This document shows, piece by piece, positions 1-7,311 of a DNA stretch of 14,974 nt; positions within the stretch are counted from its first letter, which is position 1; every line of letters begins with the position of its first letter. The notes beneath the pieces are model-generated. The model did not search any database. It was not told where the DNA came from and saw only the letters and a list, made by a program, of their open reading frames with translations. The position numbers and the translations under genes were made by a program. Source of the DNA: JAXJYR01 sp964593515 (lineage in GTDB: Bacteria > Bacillota_I > Bacilli_A > Erysipelotrichales > Erysipelotrichaceae); contig CAZQJH010000024.1 in the NCBI GenBank assembly GCA_964593515.1, forward strand, positions 1 to 14,974, given 5' to 3'.

Positions 1-150
1 CCTTTGTATCCAAATTTGAATAGGTATTTGAGACTTTCTTTTGAAGTGTTTCATTTTAAAGTAGAGATTAATTAAAATAAAGATAATTAAAATTAAACAA
101 ATAGCAACAATTAAACATAAATAAAGATTATGGAAAATAAATGCATCCAT
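1..150 (-). CDS. Partial CDS: small single-span membrane protein, N-terminal 50 codons
   Basis: A new reading frame opens with ATG at 150-148 and stays open to the window edge, giving 50 residues with no stop. An AAAGGAG ribosome binding site sits 7 nt upstream and directly abuts the rnhB stop codon, so this gene is the next member of the lepB-rbgA-rnhB operon, 14 nt after rnhB. The product begins MDAFIFHN. A strongly hydrophobic stretch follows at about residues 9-31 (rich in L, I, V, F), then a basic segment (K33 to K39 region: KMKHFKRK). This suggests one membrane span with the C-terminal side in the cytoplasm. I do not recognise the family, and the rest lies outside the window. It is not DprA or TopA, which often follow rnhB, because those are soluble from the start. 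Confidence 0.7.
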   Translation of the reverse strand, partial: MDAFIFHNLYLCLIVAICLILIIFILINLYFKMKHFKRKSQIPIQIWIQR

Positions 151-164
151 CTAATTACTCCTTT

Positions 165-788
165 CTAAATATCAAACCTTGGTTGAGCTAAACGAGCAAC
201 CGGTCCATAACTAAAACGATATAAATCATCAATAATACCATATGTTTCAATCGCTTCTAAATGTTTCTTAGTTGGATATCCTTTATGATTTTTAAAACCA
301 TATTGTGGATATAAAACATCATAGTAATACATAATTCGATCACGTGTAACTTTAGCTAAAATACTTGCAGCCGCAATACTAACACTTTTTTGATCTCCTT
401 TTACTAACGGATGAACACTTAAGGGATGATCAATTAAAGGCATCGCATCTGTTAAAACAACTTGCCCCTTAACAAACTTTTTAGATAATTTATCCATCGT
501 CATTTGGGTAGCACGATAAATATTAAATTCATCAATCACTTTTGGGTCGACAATTTCAATATGATATTCTAAAGCATCGTCAATAATTTGATTAAATAAT
601 TGATTTCGTTTCTTTTCACTAAGCTTTTTTGAATCATAAATTTCATCACTATCATATCCTTTAGGAAAACAAACAGCAGCTACTACTAAAGGACCACATA
701 TCGGTCCTCGACCAGCTTCATCAATCCCTATGACATAATCTAAACCAGCATCCCAACTAGCTTTTTCATATTCATTAGCACACTTCAT
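165..788 (-). CDS. rnhB: Ribonuclease HII
   Basis: RNase HII cleaves the RNA strand of RNA-DNA hybrids and nicks at single ribonucleotides misincorporated in DNA, using divalent metals. The 207-residue product has the family signature GIDEAGRGPICGP at 21-33 with the acidic pair D23 and E24. It also has D114 in LTDAM and D150 in AKVTRDR, completing the four carboxylates expected for catalysis. SKKLSEKKR (53-61) is the usual substrate-contact segment. I take ATG at 788 as the start: a GGGAG sequence lies 7 nt upstream, and the GTG three bases earlier is less well placed. The gene overlaps the 3' end of rbgA by 14 nt, an arrangement that favours translational coupling. Length and motifs are normal for the family. 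Confidence 0.96.
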   Translation of the reverse strand: MKCANEYEKASWDAGLDYVIGIDEAGRGPICGPLVVAAVCFPKGYDSDEIYDSKKLSEKKRNQLFNQIIDDALEYHIEIVDPKVIDEFNIYRATQMTMDKLSKKFVKGQVVLTDAMPLIDHPLSVHPLVKGDQKSVSIAAASILAKVTRDRIMYYYDVLYPQYGFKNHKGYPTKKHLEAIETYGIIDDLYRFSYGPVARLAQPRFDI

Positions 789-1662
789 CACTTAACTCCC
801 AAGTAATGGCTCCAAATTTATCATTACGAATATCATTAATTAACATATCAACACAACGTTTATAATCCATTTCACCATTACGCATATAACATTTCTTAAG
901 CGCAATTGCTTCAAACATTTGTACAGCATCTTCATTTAATTCAACTTTATAACGATCAACTAATGCTTGTGGATAACGTTCAATTAAATGTCTCATAGCC
1001 CATAAAGCAATATCTTCAAGTGGTAATACTTCATCACGAATAGCTCCAGTAATCGCTAATAAGATACCAACTTTTTCATCTTCAAATTTAGGCCATAAAA
1101 CCCCCGGAGTATCTAATAATTCTAACGTATCTAAAACCTTTACCCATTGTAAGCTTTTAGTAACCCCTGGACGATTTCCAGTTGTGGTAATCTTACGTTT
1201 AACTAAACGATTAATGAATGTAGATTTACCAACATTAGGAATACCAACTACCATGGCTCTTAAAGCACGTGGTCTTAAACCTTTACGTTTACGACGTTCC
1301 AACATATCTTTCATTAATTCACTAGATGCTTCAACAATCTTTTTCGTAAAGTTTTCACTTAAAACATCAATAGCAATAACTTTCGTATTTTCATTACTTA
1401 ATTTTTTAATCCAACGTTTTGTTTCATTTAAATCAGCTTTATCTTTCTTAGTTAAAACAATTAAACGTGGTTTATTTTGACATAATTCATGAATCATAGG
1501 ATTTTTAGAAGCATCTGGAATCCTTGCATCACGTAATTCAATTACTAAATCAACAATTTTAATCTTTTCTTGCATTTCACGTTTAGCTTTAGTCATATGA
1601 CCTGGATACCATTGGATATTTATTCTACTCTTTTTTTCTTCTTCTTTAATAATTTCACTCAT
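775..1662 (-). CDS. rbgA: Ribosome biogenesis GTPase RbgA (YlqF)
   Basis: RbgA is a circularly permuted GTPase that, in Bacillota, acts late in assembly of the 50S subunit. The permutation is visible in the 295-residue product: the base-recognition motif TKKD (G4, 71-74) comes before the P-loop GIPNVGKST (G1, 140-148), which is followed by GVTKS (G2, 166-170) and DTPG (G3, 184-187). The N-terminal QWYPGHMTKAKREM segment (17-30) is typical of the YlqF/YawG group. The region after about residue 205 matches the C-terminal helical RNA-binding domain in position. An AAGGAAGTG ribosome binding site precedes the ATG, and the gene follows lepB by 14 nt. Its neighbourhood (rplS upstream, rnhB downstream) is the conserved one for this gene. 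Confidence 0.96.
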   Translation of the reverse strand: MSEIIKEEEKKSRINIQWYPGHMTKAKREMQEKIKIVDLVIELRDARIPDASKNPMIHELCQNKPRLIVLTKKDKADLNETKRWIKKLSNENTKVIAIDVLSENFTKKIVEASSELMKDMLERRKRKGLRPRALRAMVVGIPNVGKSTFINRLVKRKITTTGNRPGVTKSLQWVKVLDTLELLDTPGVLWPKFEDEKVGILLAITGAIRDEVLPLEDIALWAMRHLIERYPQALVDRYKVELNEDAVQMFEAIALKKCYMRNGEMDYKRCVDMLINDIRNDKFGAITWELSDEVC

Positions 1663-1676
1663 TTTATCACTTCCTT

Positions 1677-2273
1677 TTATCTAATTTGATTACCAAATTT
1701 ATTAAATGGTAAGACAACATAAGCACCAATAGCTTTAATTGACTTACGTTTAAAAGGACCATATTCAATCGAATCAATCGAATTTATTCGATTATCACCC
1801 AATAAAAAATACTCATCATCAGCTAAAACAATTTCACTAAAATTCTCATTAAAGAACGTTCCCGTATCTCTAATTGTTTTTGCCCATTCAGTATCTAAAT
1901 AAGGTTCATCTAACTCATTACCATTAATATATATTCGATCATTCTTACAAAAAATATGATCACCAGGCATTCCAATTACCCTTTTAATAATATTAGCATG
2001 TTCATATACCCCTTCATAAGCAACAACAATATCGCCACGCTTAATATCTTGAGTATAAGAAGCATAAGAATTCACAATCAAAAAAGTTCCATTACGAATA
2101 GTAGGGTGCATACTATCTCCATCCACCACATAGGGACGAAATAAAAAATTCACAAAAAGTTGAACAATAATAAAACATACTATAAATATTTTAAATAATG
2201 ATATTAAATTATCAATAACAATACCTAAATACCTATTTAGCGTATGTAGCTTTAACCTTTCTGTCAATTTCAT
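1677..2273 (-). CDS. lepB: Signal peptidase I
   Basis: Type I signal peptidase removes signal peptides from exported proteins at the outer face of the membrane. The product of 198 residues has one N-terminal membrane span at about 23-45. The catalytic Ser54 lies in GDSMHPT (52-58) and the general-base Lys97 in IIKRVIGMPGD (95-105). Box E follows as GDNRINSIDS. This is the short Gram-positive form with a single anchor. Two ATGs are possible, at 2279 and 2273. I chose 2273 because the AGAGGTG ribosome binding site is 7 nt from it but only 1 nt from the first. The gene follows the rplS terminator by about 25 nt with no clear promoter in between. lepB between rplS and rbgA is a common order in Clostridia and Erysipelotrichia. 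Confidence 0.95.
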   Translation of the reverse strand: MKLTERLKLHTLNRYLGIVIDNLISLFKIFIVCFIIVQLFVNFLFRPYVVDGDSMHPTIRNGTFLIVNSYASYTQDIKRGDIVVAYEGVYEHANIIKRVIGMPGDHIFCKNDRIYINGNELDEPYLDTEWAKTIRDTGTFFNENFSEIVLADDEYFLLGDNRINSIDSIEYGPFKRKSIKAIGAYVVLPFNKFGNQIR

Positions 2274-2297
2274 TTCCATGCACCTCTTTAAATATAG

Positions 2298-2323
2298 AAA
2301 AAGCCGGTTTTAAACCCGGCTTT
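2298..2323 (-). terminator. Rho-independent terminator after rplS
   Basis: An 8-bp stem (AAAGCCGG with CCGGCTTT, 2300-2307 and 2316-2323) carries an 8-nt loop and is followed on the minus strand by TTTTTC. It begins 6 nt after the rplS stop codon. The plus-strand side has only three T residues, so it works for minus-strand transcripts. Confidence 0.9.
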
Positions 2324-2329
2324 AATGAA

Positions 2330-2677
2330 TTAACGAATTTCTTTAATACGAGCAGCTTTACCTGAACGACCACGTAAGTAGTGTAATTTGTTTCTTCTAA
2401 CTTTACCGTGACGTACAACTTCAATCTTATCAATGATTGGAGAGTGAACAGGGAAAGTTCTTTCAACACCGATTTGGTTAGAAATTTTACGAACTGTGAA
2501 AGTTTCAGAAATTCCTCCACCTTGGCGTTTAATTACGATACCTTCGAAAACTTGGATACGTGATTTGTCCCCTTCTTGAATCTTAACGTGTACACGTACT
2601 GTACATCCAGATCTGAAGTTAGGAATGTCGTTTTTCATTTGTGATTTTGTTACTTCGTTTACTAATTGTAAATTCAT
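2330..2677 (-). CDS. rplS: 50S ribosomal protein L19
   Basis: L19 sits at the interface of the two ribosomal subunits. The 115-residue product has the normal family length and sequence: an N-terminal helix (VNEVTKSQMKNDIPNFRSG), the SH3-like core VHVKIQEGDKSRIQVFEGIVI, the RQGGGISETFTVRKIS segment and the basic C-terminus (RRNKLHYLRGRSGKAARIKE). GGAAGGAG precedes the ATG by 6 nt. Unlike the tightly packed genes upstream, it is separated from trmD by about 210 nt that hold a promoter and a leader. Its own terminator follows, so it can be expressed as a single-gene transcript as well as by read-through from trmD. Confidence 0.97.
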   Translation of the reverse strand: MNLQLVNEVTKSQMKNDIPNFRSGCTVRVHVKIQEGDKSRIQVFEGIVIKRQGGGISETFTVRKISNQIGVERTFPVHSPIIDKIEVVRHGKVRRNKLHYLRGRSGKAARIKEIR

Positions 2678-2759
2678 GTTAATCTCCTTCCTCTATATCG
2701 AATATTTTTACTTTAGCTCTTATATAAAATACAGCGGAACTAAGCAGCTTTCTAAAAGC
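2678..2759 (-). promoter_or_regulatory. rplS 5' leader, possible L19 leader element
   Basis: About 80 nt separate the predicted transcription start from the rplS ATG. The first part can fold into a small hairpin (GCTTT-TAG-AAAGC). Structured leaders controlling L19 are known in Bacilli. I cannot align this one to that family by eye, so the regulatory role is inferred from position only. Confidence 0.35.
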
Positions 2760-2765
2760 CTTAAA

Positions 2766-2794
2766 ATAATACCACATAAGTTAAAGAAATGCAA
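2766..2794 (-). promoter_or_regulatory. Promoter of rplS
   Basis: TTGCAT (2794-2789) and TATTAT (2771-2766) are separated by 17 nt, with a TGG just before the -10 box (extended -10). The spacing is that of a vegetative sigma-A promoter. It lies in the trmD-rplS gap. Confidence 0.75.
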
Positions 2795-2886
2795 CACAAA
2801 AATACAACTTTTTGTTCAAATCATTAATAACCAGTTATATGGTATTATAATAACATTTTCATAAGATTTAGAAAAGTAATTTTAGA

Positions 2887-3609
2887 CTAATTTTCGCTTT
2901 TTATTTCATCTAACATTTTTAATTCTTCTTTAGTAAATTCACGCTTTTCTAATAAGTCACTACGTTTTGATAATGTACGCTTTAAAGATTGTTTTAAGCG
3001 CCATTTACGAATGTTTTCATGATGACCACTCAATAATACATCGGGAACCTTATGCCCTTCAAACTCAACTGGACGTGTATAATGAGGATATTCCAATAAG
3101 CCATTTTCAAACGATTCATCTTCATGACTTTCTTGTAAGATTACCCCATCAAGTAAGCGAATAATCGCATCACTAATAATCATTGCTGCTCCTTCACCAC
3201 CAGTTAAGACAAAATCACCAATCGATACTTCTTCATCGATATAATGACTAATACGATCATCAAAACCTTCATAATGACCACAAACAATAATTAAATGTTT
3301 AATCTCTTTAGCCCATTTACGCGCAATTTGTTGTTTAAAAGTCGTCCCTTGTGGCGACATTAAAATAACATATGAATCTTCACTACGAATTGATTTTAAA
3401 CAATCAACAATCGGTTGAATACTTAAAACCATTCCCGCTCCTCCACCATAAGGAGTATCATCAACATGGTTATGTTTATCTAAGGTAAAAGGACGAAAAT
3501 CAATTGCTTCAAATTCAACTTTTTGTTGTTCTAAAGCTCGTTTAATAATTGACGTTGTTTTAAAACTATCAAAAAACTCTGGAAAAAGCGTTACAACACT
3601 AATCTTCAT
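2887..3609 (-). CDS. trmD: tRNA (guanine-N1-)-methyltransferase
   Basis: TrmD uses S-adenosylmethionine to methylate G37 next to the anticodon, which prevents frameshifting. The 240-residue product shows the SPOUT trefoil-knot signatures: SPQG (85-88), GHYEGFDDR (111-119) and SIGDFVLTGGEGAAM (129-143). The N-terminal YGGGAGMV (54-61) and the tRNA-contact segment LLEYPHYTRP (171-180) are also present. The frame is open for 24 codons further upstream, but I take ATG at 3609: the protein then starts MKISVVTLFPEFF like other TrmD proteins, and GGAAGG lies 6 nt upstream. It overlaps rimM by 11 nt, so the two are probably translationally coupled. No terminator is evident between it and rplS. Confidence 0.97.
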   Translation of the reverse strand: MKISVVTLFPEFFDSFKTTSIIKRALEQQKVEFEAIDFRPFTLDKHNHVDDTPYGGGAGMVLSIQPIVDCLKSIRSEDSYVILMSPQGTTFKQQIARKWAKEIKHLIIVCGHYEGFDDRISHYIDEEVSIGDFVLTGGEGAAMIISDAIIRLLDGVILQESHEDESFENGLLEYPHYTRPVEFEGHKVPDVLLSGHHENIRKWRLKQSLKRTLSKRSDLLEKREFTKEELKMLDEIKSEN

Positions 3610-4108
3610 ATAAACCTTCCATTGAACGAATAATAATTTCTTTACTATCACGTTTAAAATCAGCAATAAATGCATCAACAAAAGGTACTAAAAACATTTT
3701 ATCATCATTAACAACTCTTAAAACTGCATTAGCACTAGTTTCTAAAATTTCACTAACAACTCCTAAATATTTTTCTTCTTCGTTGTATACTTTACTATCG
3801 ATTAATTCAAAGTAATATGCTTCATTTTCATCGCATTCTTCAATTGAATCAATATCAACTAAACATTCACAACCTTTGAATTTTTCAACATCATTAATAT
3901 GGTTATAACCTTTTAATTTTAAAAAGACTAAACCTTTTTGATAACTACTTTTCACAACTTCAACATCTACCATTTCATTATTATATTGAATAAAAAAGTG
4001 TTGTTTCTTTGCGAATCTAGTTTCAATCTCATCACTTACTGGTTTGATTTTTAAATCACCAGCTAATCCATGTGTATTTGCTATATAACCTATTCTTAAA
4101 TATTTCAT
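3599..4108 (-). CDS. rimM: Ribosome maturation factor RimM
   Basis: RimM helps assemble the head of the 30S subunit and binds near ribosomal protein S19. The 169-residue product begins MKYLRIGYIANTHGLAGDLKI, the usual start of the N-terminal beta-barrel domain. A PRC-barrel-like C-terminal half starts near YYFELIDSKVY, with FLVPFVDAFI near the end. ATG at 4108 is the start: GGGAGG lies 4-5 nt upstream, and the earlier in-frame ATG at 4141 lies inside a terminator hairpin. It is placed between khpA and trmD as in many Bacillota, but here a terminator separates it from khpA. Confidence 0.95.
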   Translation of the reverse strand: MKYLRIGYIANTHGLAGDLKIKPVSDEIETRFAKKQHFFIQYNNEMVDVEVVKSSYQKGLVFLKLKGYNHINDVEKFKGCECLVDIDSIEECDENEAYYFELIDSKVYNEEEKYLGVVSEILETSANAVLRVVNDDKMFLVPFVDAFIADFKRDSKEIIIRSMEGLYED

Positions 4109-4120
4109 TTTACCTCCCAC

Positions 4121-4144
4121 AAAAAAAGGATGCACAAGCATCCT
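4121..4144 (-). terminator. Intra-operon terminator overlapping the khpA stop codon
   Basis: A perfect 7-bp stem (AGGATGC with GCATCCT, 4144-4138 and 4133-4127) with a TTGT loop is followed by a run of seven T residues on the minus strand. The first two stem bases are part of the khpA stop codon TAG (4145-4143). Less than 20 nt further lies the rimM start. It has the form of an intrinsic terminator, of modest stem length. Confidence 0.75.
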
Positions 4145-4391
4145 AGAAAGATTCGAATTTAATCGTAACTCTTTTGTTTTCGTTTCTTGCTGGAACAGAC
4201 ATCATTTGACGTAAAGAAGTGGCCATGATTCCTTTTTTACCAATTAATCTAGCTAATTCATCATGATTAGCATAAACATATAATAAAATTTCTTTTTCAT
4301 CTAATGTGTCCATCTTTTTCACTGAAACGCTACTTGGATCAGATACCATATCTTGAACCAAGTCTAATAATGTCTTTTCGTAATCCATCAT
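4143..4391 (-). CDS. khpA: KH-domain RNA-binding protein KhpA (YlqC family)
   Basis: KhpA is a small RNA-binding protein. In other Bacillota it pairs with KhpB (Jag/EloR) and affects cell-wall growth and RNA levels. The 82-residue product is almost all one KH domain: the GKKG loop (about residues 52-55 in ARLIGKKGIMATSLRQMM) is the GxxG motif that contacts nucleic acid. It follows rpsP by 2 nt. Two adjacent ATGs (4391 and 4388) are possible, and neither has a good ribosome binding site, so translation probably depends on ribosomes finishing rpsP. The stop codon is part of the terminator hairpin that follows. Length is typical of the family. Confidence 0.93.
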   Translation of the reverse strand: MMDYEKTLLDLVQDMVSDPSSVSVKKMDTLDEKEILLYVYANHDELARLIGKKGIMATSLRQMMSVPARNENKRVTIKFESF

Positions 4392-4393
4392 AA

Positions 4394-4663
4394 TTACTTG
4401 CTGTATTTTTCTTCGTGTAAACGTTTCATGATACCTTCAGCAGCTAAAATGTTACGTACAGTATCAGTTGGTTGAGCACCGTTTTTGATCCATTTGATAG
4501 CTAATTCAGCATCTACTTTTACTTCAGCTGGGTTAGCAACTGGGTTGTAAGTCCCAATAGTTTCAATAAAACGTCCATCTCTAGGTGAACGTGAATCAGC
4601 AGCTACGATACGGTAGAAAGGTTTACCTTTAGAACCCATTCTTTTTAATCTTAATTTAACCAT
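4394..4663 (-). CDS. rpsP: 30S ribosomal protein S16
   Basis: S16 is an early-binding protein of the 30S subunit body. The 89-residue product starts MVKLRLKRMGSKGKPFYRIVAADSR and continues with SPRDGRFIETIGTYNP, the invariant family pattern, then the TDTVRNIL segment. AGGAGG precedes the ATG by about 10 nt. It is the first gene of the rpsP-khpA-rimM-trmD operon and lies immediately behind a near-consensus promoter, which fits the high expression expected of a ribosomal protein. Confidence 0.97.
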   Translation of the reverse strand: MVKLRLKRMGSKGKPFYRIVAADSRSPRDGRFIETIGTYNPVANPAEVKVDAELAIKWIKNGAQPTDTVRNILAAEGIMKRLHEEKYSK

Positions 4664-4696
4664 GTGTTAATATCCTCCTAATTAATTTCCTTAAGT

Positions 4697-4724
4697 ATTA
4701 TAACATATAATTTAGTGGTGTCAA
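4697..4724 (-). promoter_or_regulatory. Strong promoter of the rpsP operon
   Basis: TTGACA (4724-4719), a 16-nt spacer and TATAAT (4702-4697) are present, with TGT just before the -10 box. Both hexamers match the sigma-A consensus exactly. The predicted start is about 27 nt upstream of the rpsP ATG. Confidence 0.9.
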
Positions 4725-4754
4725 GTATTTTTACTTACCACTTTAATTTTTTTT

Positions 4755-4788
4755 AAAAAAAAAGTGAGAACTATATAAATTCTCACTT
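4755..4788 (-). terminator. Rho-independent terminator after pnp
   Basis: A 9-bp stem (AAGTGAGAA with TTCTCACTT, 4780-4788 and 4762-4770) is followed by nine T residues on the minus strand. It starts 9 nt after the pnp stop and isolates pnp from the rpsP promoter. Confidence 0.92.
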
Positions 4789-4796
4789 AATTATAA

Positions 4797-6935
4797 CTAT
4801 TCAGCACTTGTTTCTTCTTTTTTGAAACGTGGTAATAATGCTTTAGCTGAAACATTAACACGACCTTTGTCATCGATTTCCATTACTTTAACTTTAATAG
4901 TATCACCGATTTTTAATTTGTCTTCTACTTTTTCAATGTGTTCATGACAAATTTTTGATACGTGTAATAAAGCATCAGTTCCAGCAAATAAGTTTACGAA
5001 AGCTCCAAATTTTTCAATACGAACTACTTTAGCATCATAAACTTCACCAACTTGCGCAACTCTTACAATATCACGAATCATATTAGCCGCATTAGTGATT
5101 GATTCACGTTCCATATGGTAAATAACAACATGACCATCATCTTCGATATCAATCTTAACACCATTACTTGCTTCAATAATCTTATTGATCATTTTACCGT
5201 TAGGTCCGATAACTTCACGGATTTTTTCTGGATCAATATAGAATTGTTCAATTTTTGGTGCATAAGTTCCAACATCTTCTCTAGGTTGTGCAATTGCTTG
5301 TAACATATTTTCTAAGATTTTGTAACGTGCTTGTTTAGCTTGTGCTAAAGCTTCTTCGAAAATTTCTTTAGTAATTCCACTTACTTTAATATCCATTTGT
5401 AAAGCAGTAATTCCCTCTTTAGTTCCAGCTACTTTAAAGTCCATGTCCCCAAAGTGGTCTTCCATACCTTGAATATCAGTTAAAACTGTATATTTACCTG
5501 TGTTATCATCCATAATTAATCCCATTGCAATACCAGCAACAGGTGCTTTAATTGGTACCCCAGCAGCCATTAATGACATTGTACCAGCACAAATAGATGC
5601 TTGTGAACTAGAACCATTAGATTCTAATACTTCCGCAACAGTACGAATTGTATATGGGAATTCTTCAACTGAAGGTAATACTTGCGCTAAAGCACGTTCA
5701 CCTAAAGCCCCATGTCCAATTTCACGACGTCCTGGGTTACCCATTCTTCCTGTTTCTCCTACTGAATATGGAGGGAAGTTATAGTGATGCATAAAACGTT
5801 TTGATTCAACTTCAGTAACATCATCAATGATTTGTTCATCATTCATTGCTCCTAAAGTTGTAACTGATAATACTTGAGTTTCTCCACGTGTAAACATTGC
5901 ACTTCCATGAACGCGTGGTAAAATATCAACTTGTGAATCTAAAGGACGAATTTCATCAATTTTACGACCATCTGGACGTACTTTATCTTCGATAATTAAA
6001 CGACGAACTTCATCAGCTTCAATTCCATGACAAATTTCTTTAACTTGTTTAATTGCTTTAGCTTTACTAGCTTCACTGTCATATTCTTTAGCTTCGAACA
6101 TATCAACAGCTTCTTGAGTTAATTCATCAATTTTTCCATAACGTTCTAATTTCTTTTCAATTGAAACAGCTGCACGAATGCTTGCTTCAAAATTAGCACG
6201 TACTTCTTGGTCGATAGCTTCATCAACTCCATATAAAACAACTTCCATTTTTTCTTTTCCAACTTGAGCTGCAATTTCTTCTTGGAATGCAACTAATTGT
6301 TTAATATGTTCATGTCCAAATAAGATAGCTTCAAGCATTGCTTCTTCACTAACTTCTTTAGCTCCTGCTTCAACCATGTTAACTGCATATTTAGTACCAG
6401 CTACAGTTAAGTTAATATCACTTAATTCCATTTGTTCTGGTGTAGGATTAATAACAAATTGTCCATCAATACGTCCAACAATAACTCCAGCAATTGGTCC
6501 ATTGAATGGAATATCAGATACACATAAGGCAAGCGAAGCCCCAAACATAGCTGCCATTTCACTTGAGTAATCTTTATCAACTGATAATACCGTATTAACT
6601 ACTTGAACTTCGTTTCTAAATCCATCAGCGAATAATGGACGAATTGGACGGTCAATCATACGAGCAGTTAATGTCGCATGTTCACTTGGTCTACCTTCAC
6701 GTCTTAAAAATCCACCAGGAATTTTTCCTACTGAATATAATTTTTCTTCATAAGATACTGTAAGTGGGAAGAAATCAATTCCCTCTTTAGCATTTTTACT
6801 AGCAGTTGCACAAGATAAAACAACTGTATCTCCATAGCGTACTAAAACACTACCACCGGCTTGTTTTGCAATTTCACCAGTTTCTACTGTAAGCCCACGC
6901 CCACAGAAATCTAAACTAAATACTTGTTTAGTCAT
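4797..6935 (-). CDS. pnp: Polyribonucleotide nucleotidyltransferase (PNPase)
   Basis: PNPase degrades RNA 3' to 5' using phosphate and can run in reverse to add tails. It forms a trimer, often with other decay enzymes. The 712-residue product has the standard order: first RNase PH domain (RGDTVVLSCA near residue 35, GFLRREGRPSEHATLTARMIDRP), a helical linker, then a second RNase PH domain containing FTRGETQVL. The acidic cluster D487-D499 lies in the segment ending GDMDFKVAG. The KH domain follows with GPNG at 577-580, then an S1 domain at about 629-699 (VGEVYDAKVVRIEKFGAFV). GAGGTGAG precedes the ATG. It follows rpsO, the usual gene pair, but a terminator and a candidate promoter lie between the two. 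Confidence 0.98.
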   Translation of the reverse strand: MTKQVFSLDFCGRGLTVETGEIAKQAGGSVLVRYGDTVVLSCATASKNAKEGIDFFPLTVSYEEKLYSVGKIPGGFLRREGRPSEHATLTARMIDRPIRPLFADGFRNEVQVVNTVLSVDKDYSSEMAAMFGASLALCVSDIPFNGPIAGVIVGRIDGQFVINPTPEQMELSDINLTVAGTKYAVNMVEAGAKEVSEEAMLEAILFGHEHIKQLVAFQEEIAAQVGKEKMEVVLYGVDEAIDQEVRANFEASIRAAVSIEKKLERYGKIDELTQEAVDMFEAKEYDSEASKAKAIKQVKEICHGIEADEVRRLIIEDKVRPDGRKIDEIRPLDSQVDILPRVHGSAMFTRGETQVLSVTTLGAMNDEQIIDDVTEVESKRFMHHYNFPPYSVGETGRMGNPGRREIGHGALGERALAQVLPSVEEFPYTIRTVAEVLESNGSSSQASICAGTMSLMAAGVPIKAPVAGIAMGLIMDDNTGKYTVLTDIQGMEDHFGDMDFKVAGTKEGITALQMDIKVSGITKEIFEEALAQAKQARYKILENMLQAIAQPREDVGTYAPKIEQFYIDPEKIREVIGPNGKMINKIIEASNGVKIDIEDDGHVVIYHMERESITNAANMIRDIVRVAQVGEVYDAKVVRIEKFGAFVNLFAGTDALLHVSKICHEHIEKVEDKLKIGDTIKVKVMEIDDKGRVNVSAKALLPRFKKEETSAE

Positions 6936-6966
6936 ATTCTCACCTCTATTTTTCCTAATCCATTTA

Positions 6967-6995
6967 ATATTACCATAATTTTAATTAATATTAAA
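6967..6995 (-). promoter_or_regulatory. Candidate promoter of pnp
   Basis: TAATAT (6972-6967) with an upstream TGG forms an extended -10 element. A weak -35 (TTTAAT, 6995-6990) is 17 nt away. It lies between the rpsO terminator and the pnp start, where a promoter is needed. Confidence 0.6.
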
Positions 6996-7004
6996 GCATA
7001 AAAT

Positions 7005-7032
7005 AAAAAAAAGGATGAAAGCTTTCATCCTT
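7005..7032 (-). terminator. Rho-independent terminator after rpsO
   Basis: An inverted repeat of 11 bases per arm (AAGGATGAAAG with CTTTCATCCTT, 7011-7032) leaves an effective 9-bp stem with a 4-nt loop. It is followed by eight T residues on the minus strand and starts 13 nt after the rpsO stop. Confidence 0.92.
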
Positions 7033-7044
7033 AATCTCACATAA

Positions 7045-7311
7045 CTATTTACGTAATCCTAAACGTTTGATTAAATCTTTGTAACGATCTAAGTCATTTT
7101 CTTTTAAGTAAGCTAATAAGCTACTACGACGTCCGATCATTTTCTTTAATCCACGGTAAGAGTGGTAATCGTGTTTGTGTTCTTTGAAGTGTTCTGTTAA
7201 TTGGTTGATTCTAGCAGTTAATACAGCTACTTGTACTTCAACTGAACCAGTATCTCCTTCAAATCTTGCATATTCTTTCATGATTGCTTGTTTTTCTGCT
7301 TTTAATAACAT
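7045..7311 (-). CDS. rpsO: 30S ribosomal protein S15
   Basis: S15 binds the central-domain junction of 16S rRNA and organises the 30S platform. The 88-residue product has the family pattern EYARFEGDTGSVEVQVAVLTARINQLTEH and the rRNA-binding HDYHSYRGLKKMIGRRSSLLAYLK (48-71). Although the frame is open for 39 codons more upstream, ATG at 7311 is the start: AAAGGAGG lies 8-9 nt upstream and the product then has the normal length. The extra upstream frame is leader RNA. The gene has its own promoter, a leader that can cover its ribosome binding site, and its own terminator. Confidence 0.97.
   Translation of the reverse strand: MLLKAEKQAIMKEYARFEGDTGSVEVQVAVLTARINQLTEHFKEHKHDYHSYRGLKKMIGRRSSLLAYLKENDLDRYKDLIKRLGLRK

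Noticed and set aside
2233..2520. 95-codon minus-strand frame overlapping rplS
   Set aside because: It is a different frame of the L19 gene, with no motif and no ribosome binding site.
2800..2822. Weak hairpin AACAAAAA/TTTTTGTGTT as a trmD terminator
   Set aside because: It needs a bulge, is almost all A-T, and no T run follows the stem on the minus strand.
3610..3681. Longer trmD with 24 extra N-terminal residues
   Set aside because: The extra codons read the 3' end of rimM out of frame; TrmD proteins begin at MKI, which has a good ribosome binding site.
4109..4141. Earlier in-frame ATG for rimM at 4141
   Set aside because: It lies within the terminator hairpin, adds residues absent from RimM, and has no ribosome binding site, unlike ATG 4108.
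5115..6570. Several open frames of 60-100 codons on the plus strand opposite pnp
   Set aside because: They mirror a well-conserved gene, have no ribosome binding sites or recognisable motifs, and are expected by chance in this composition.
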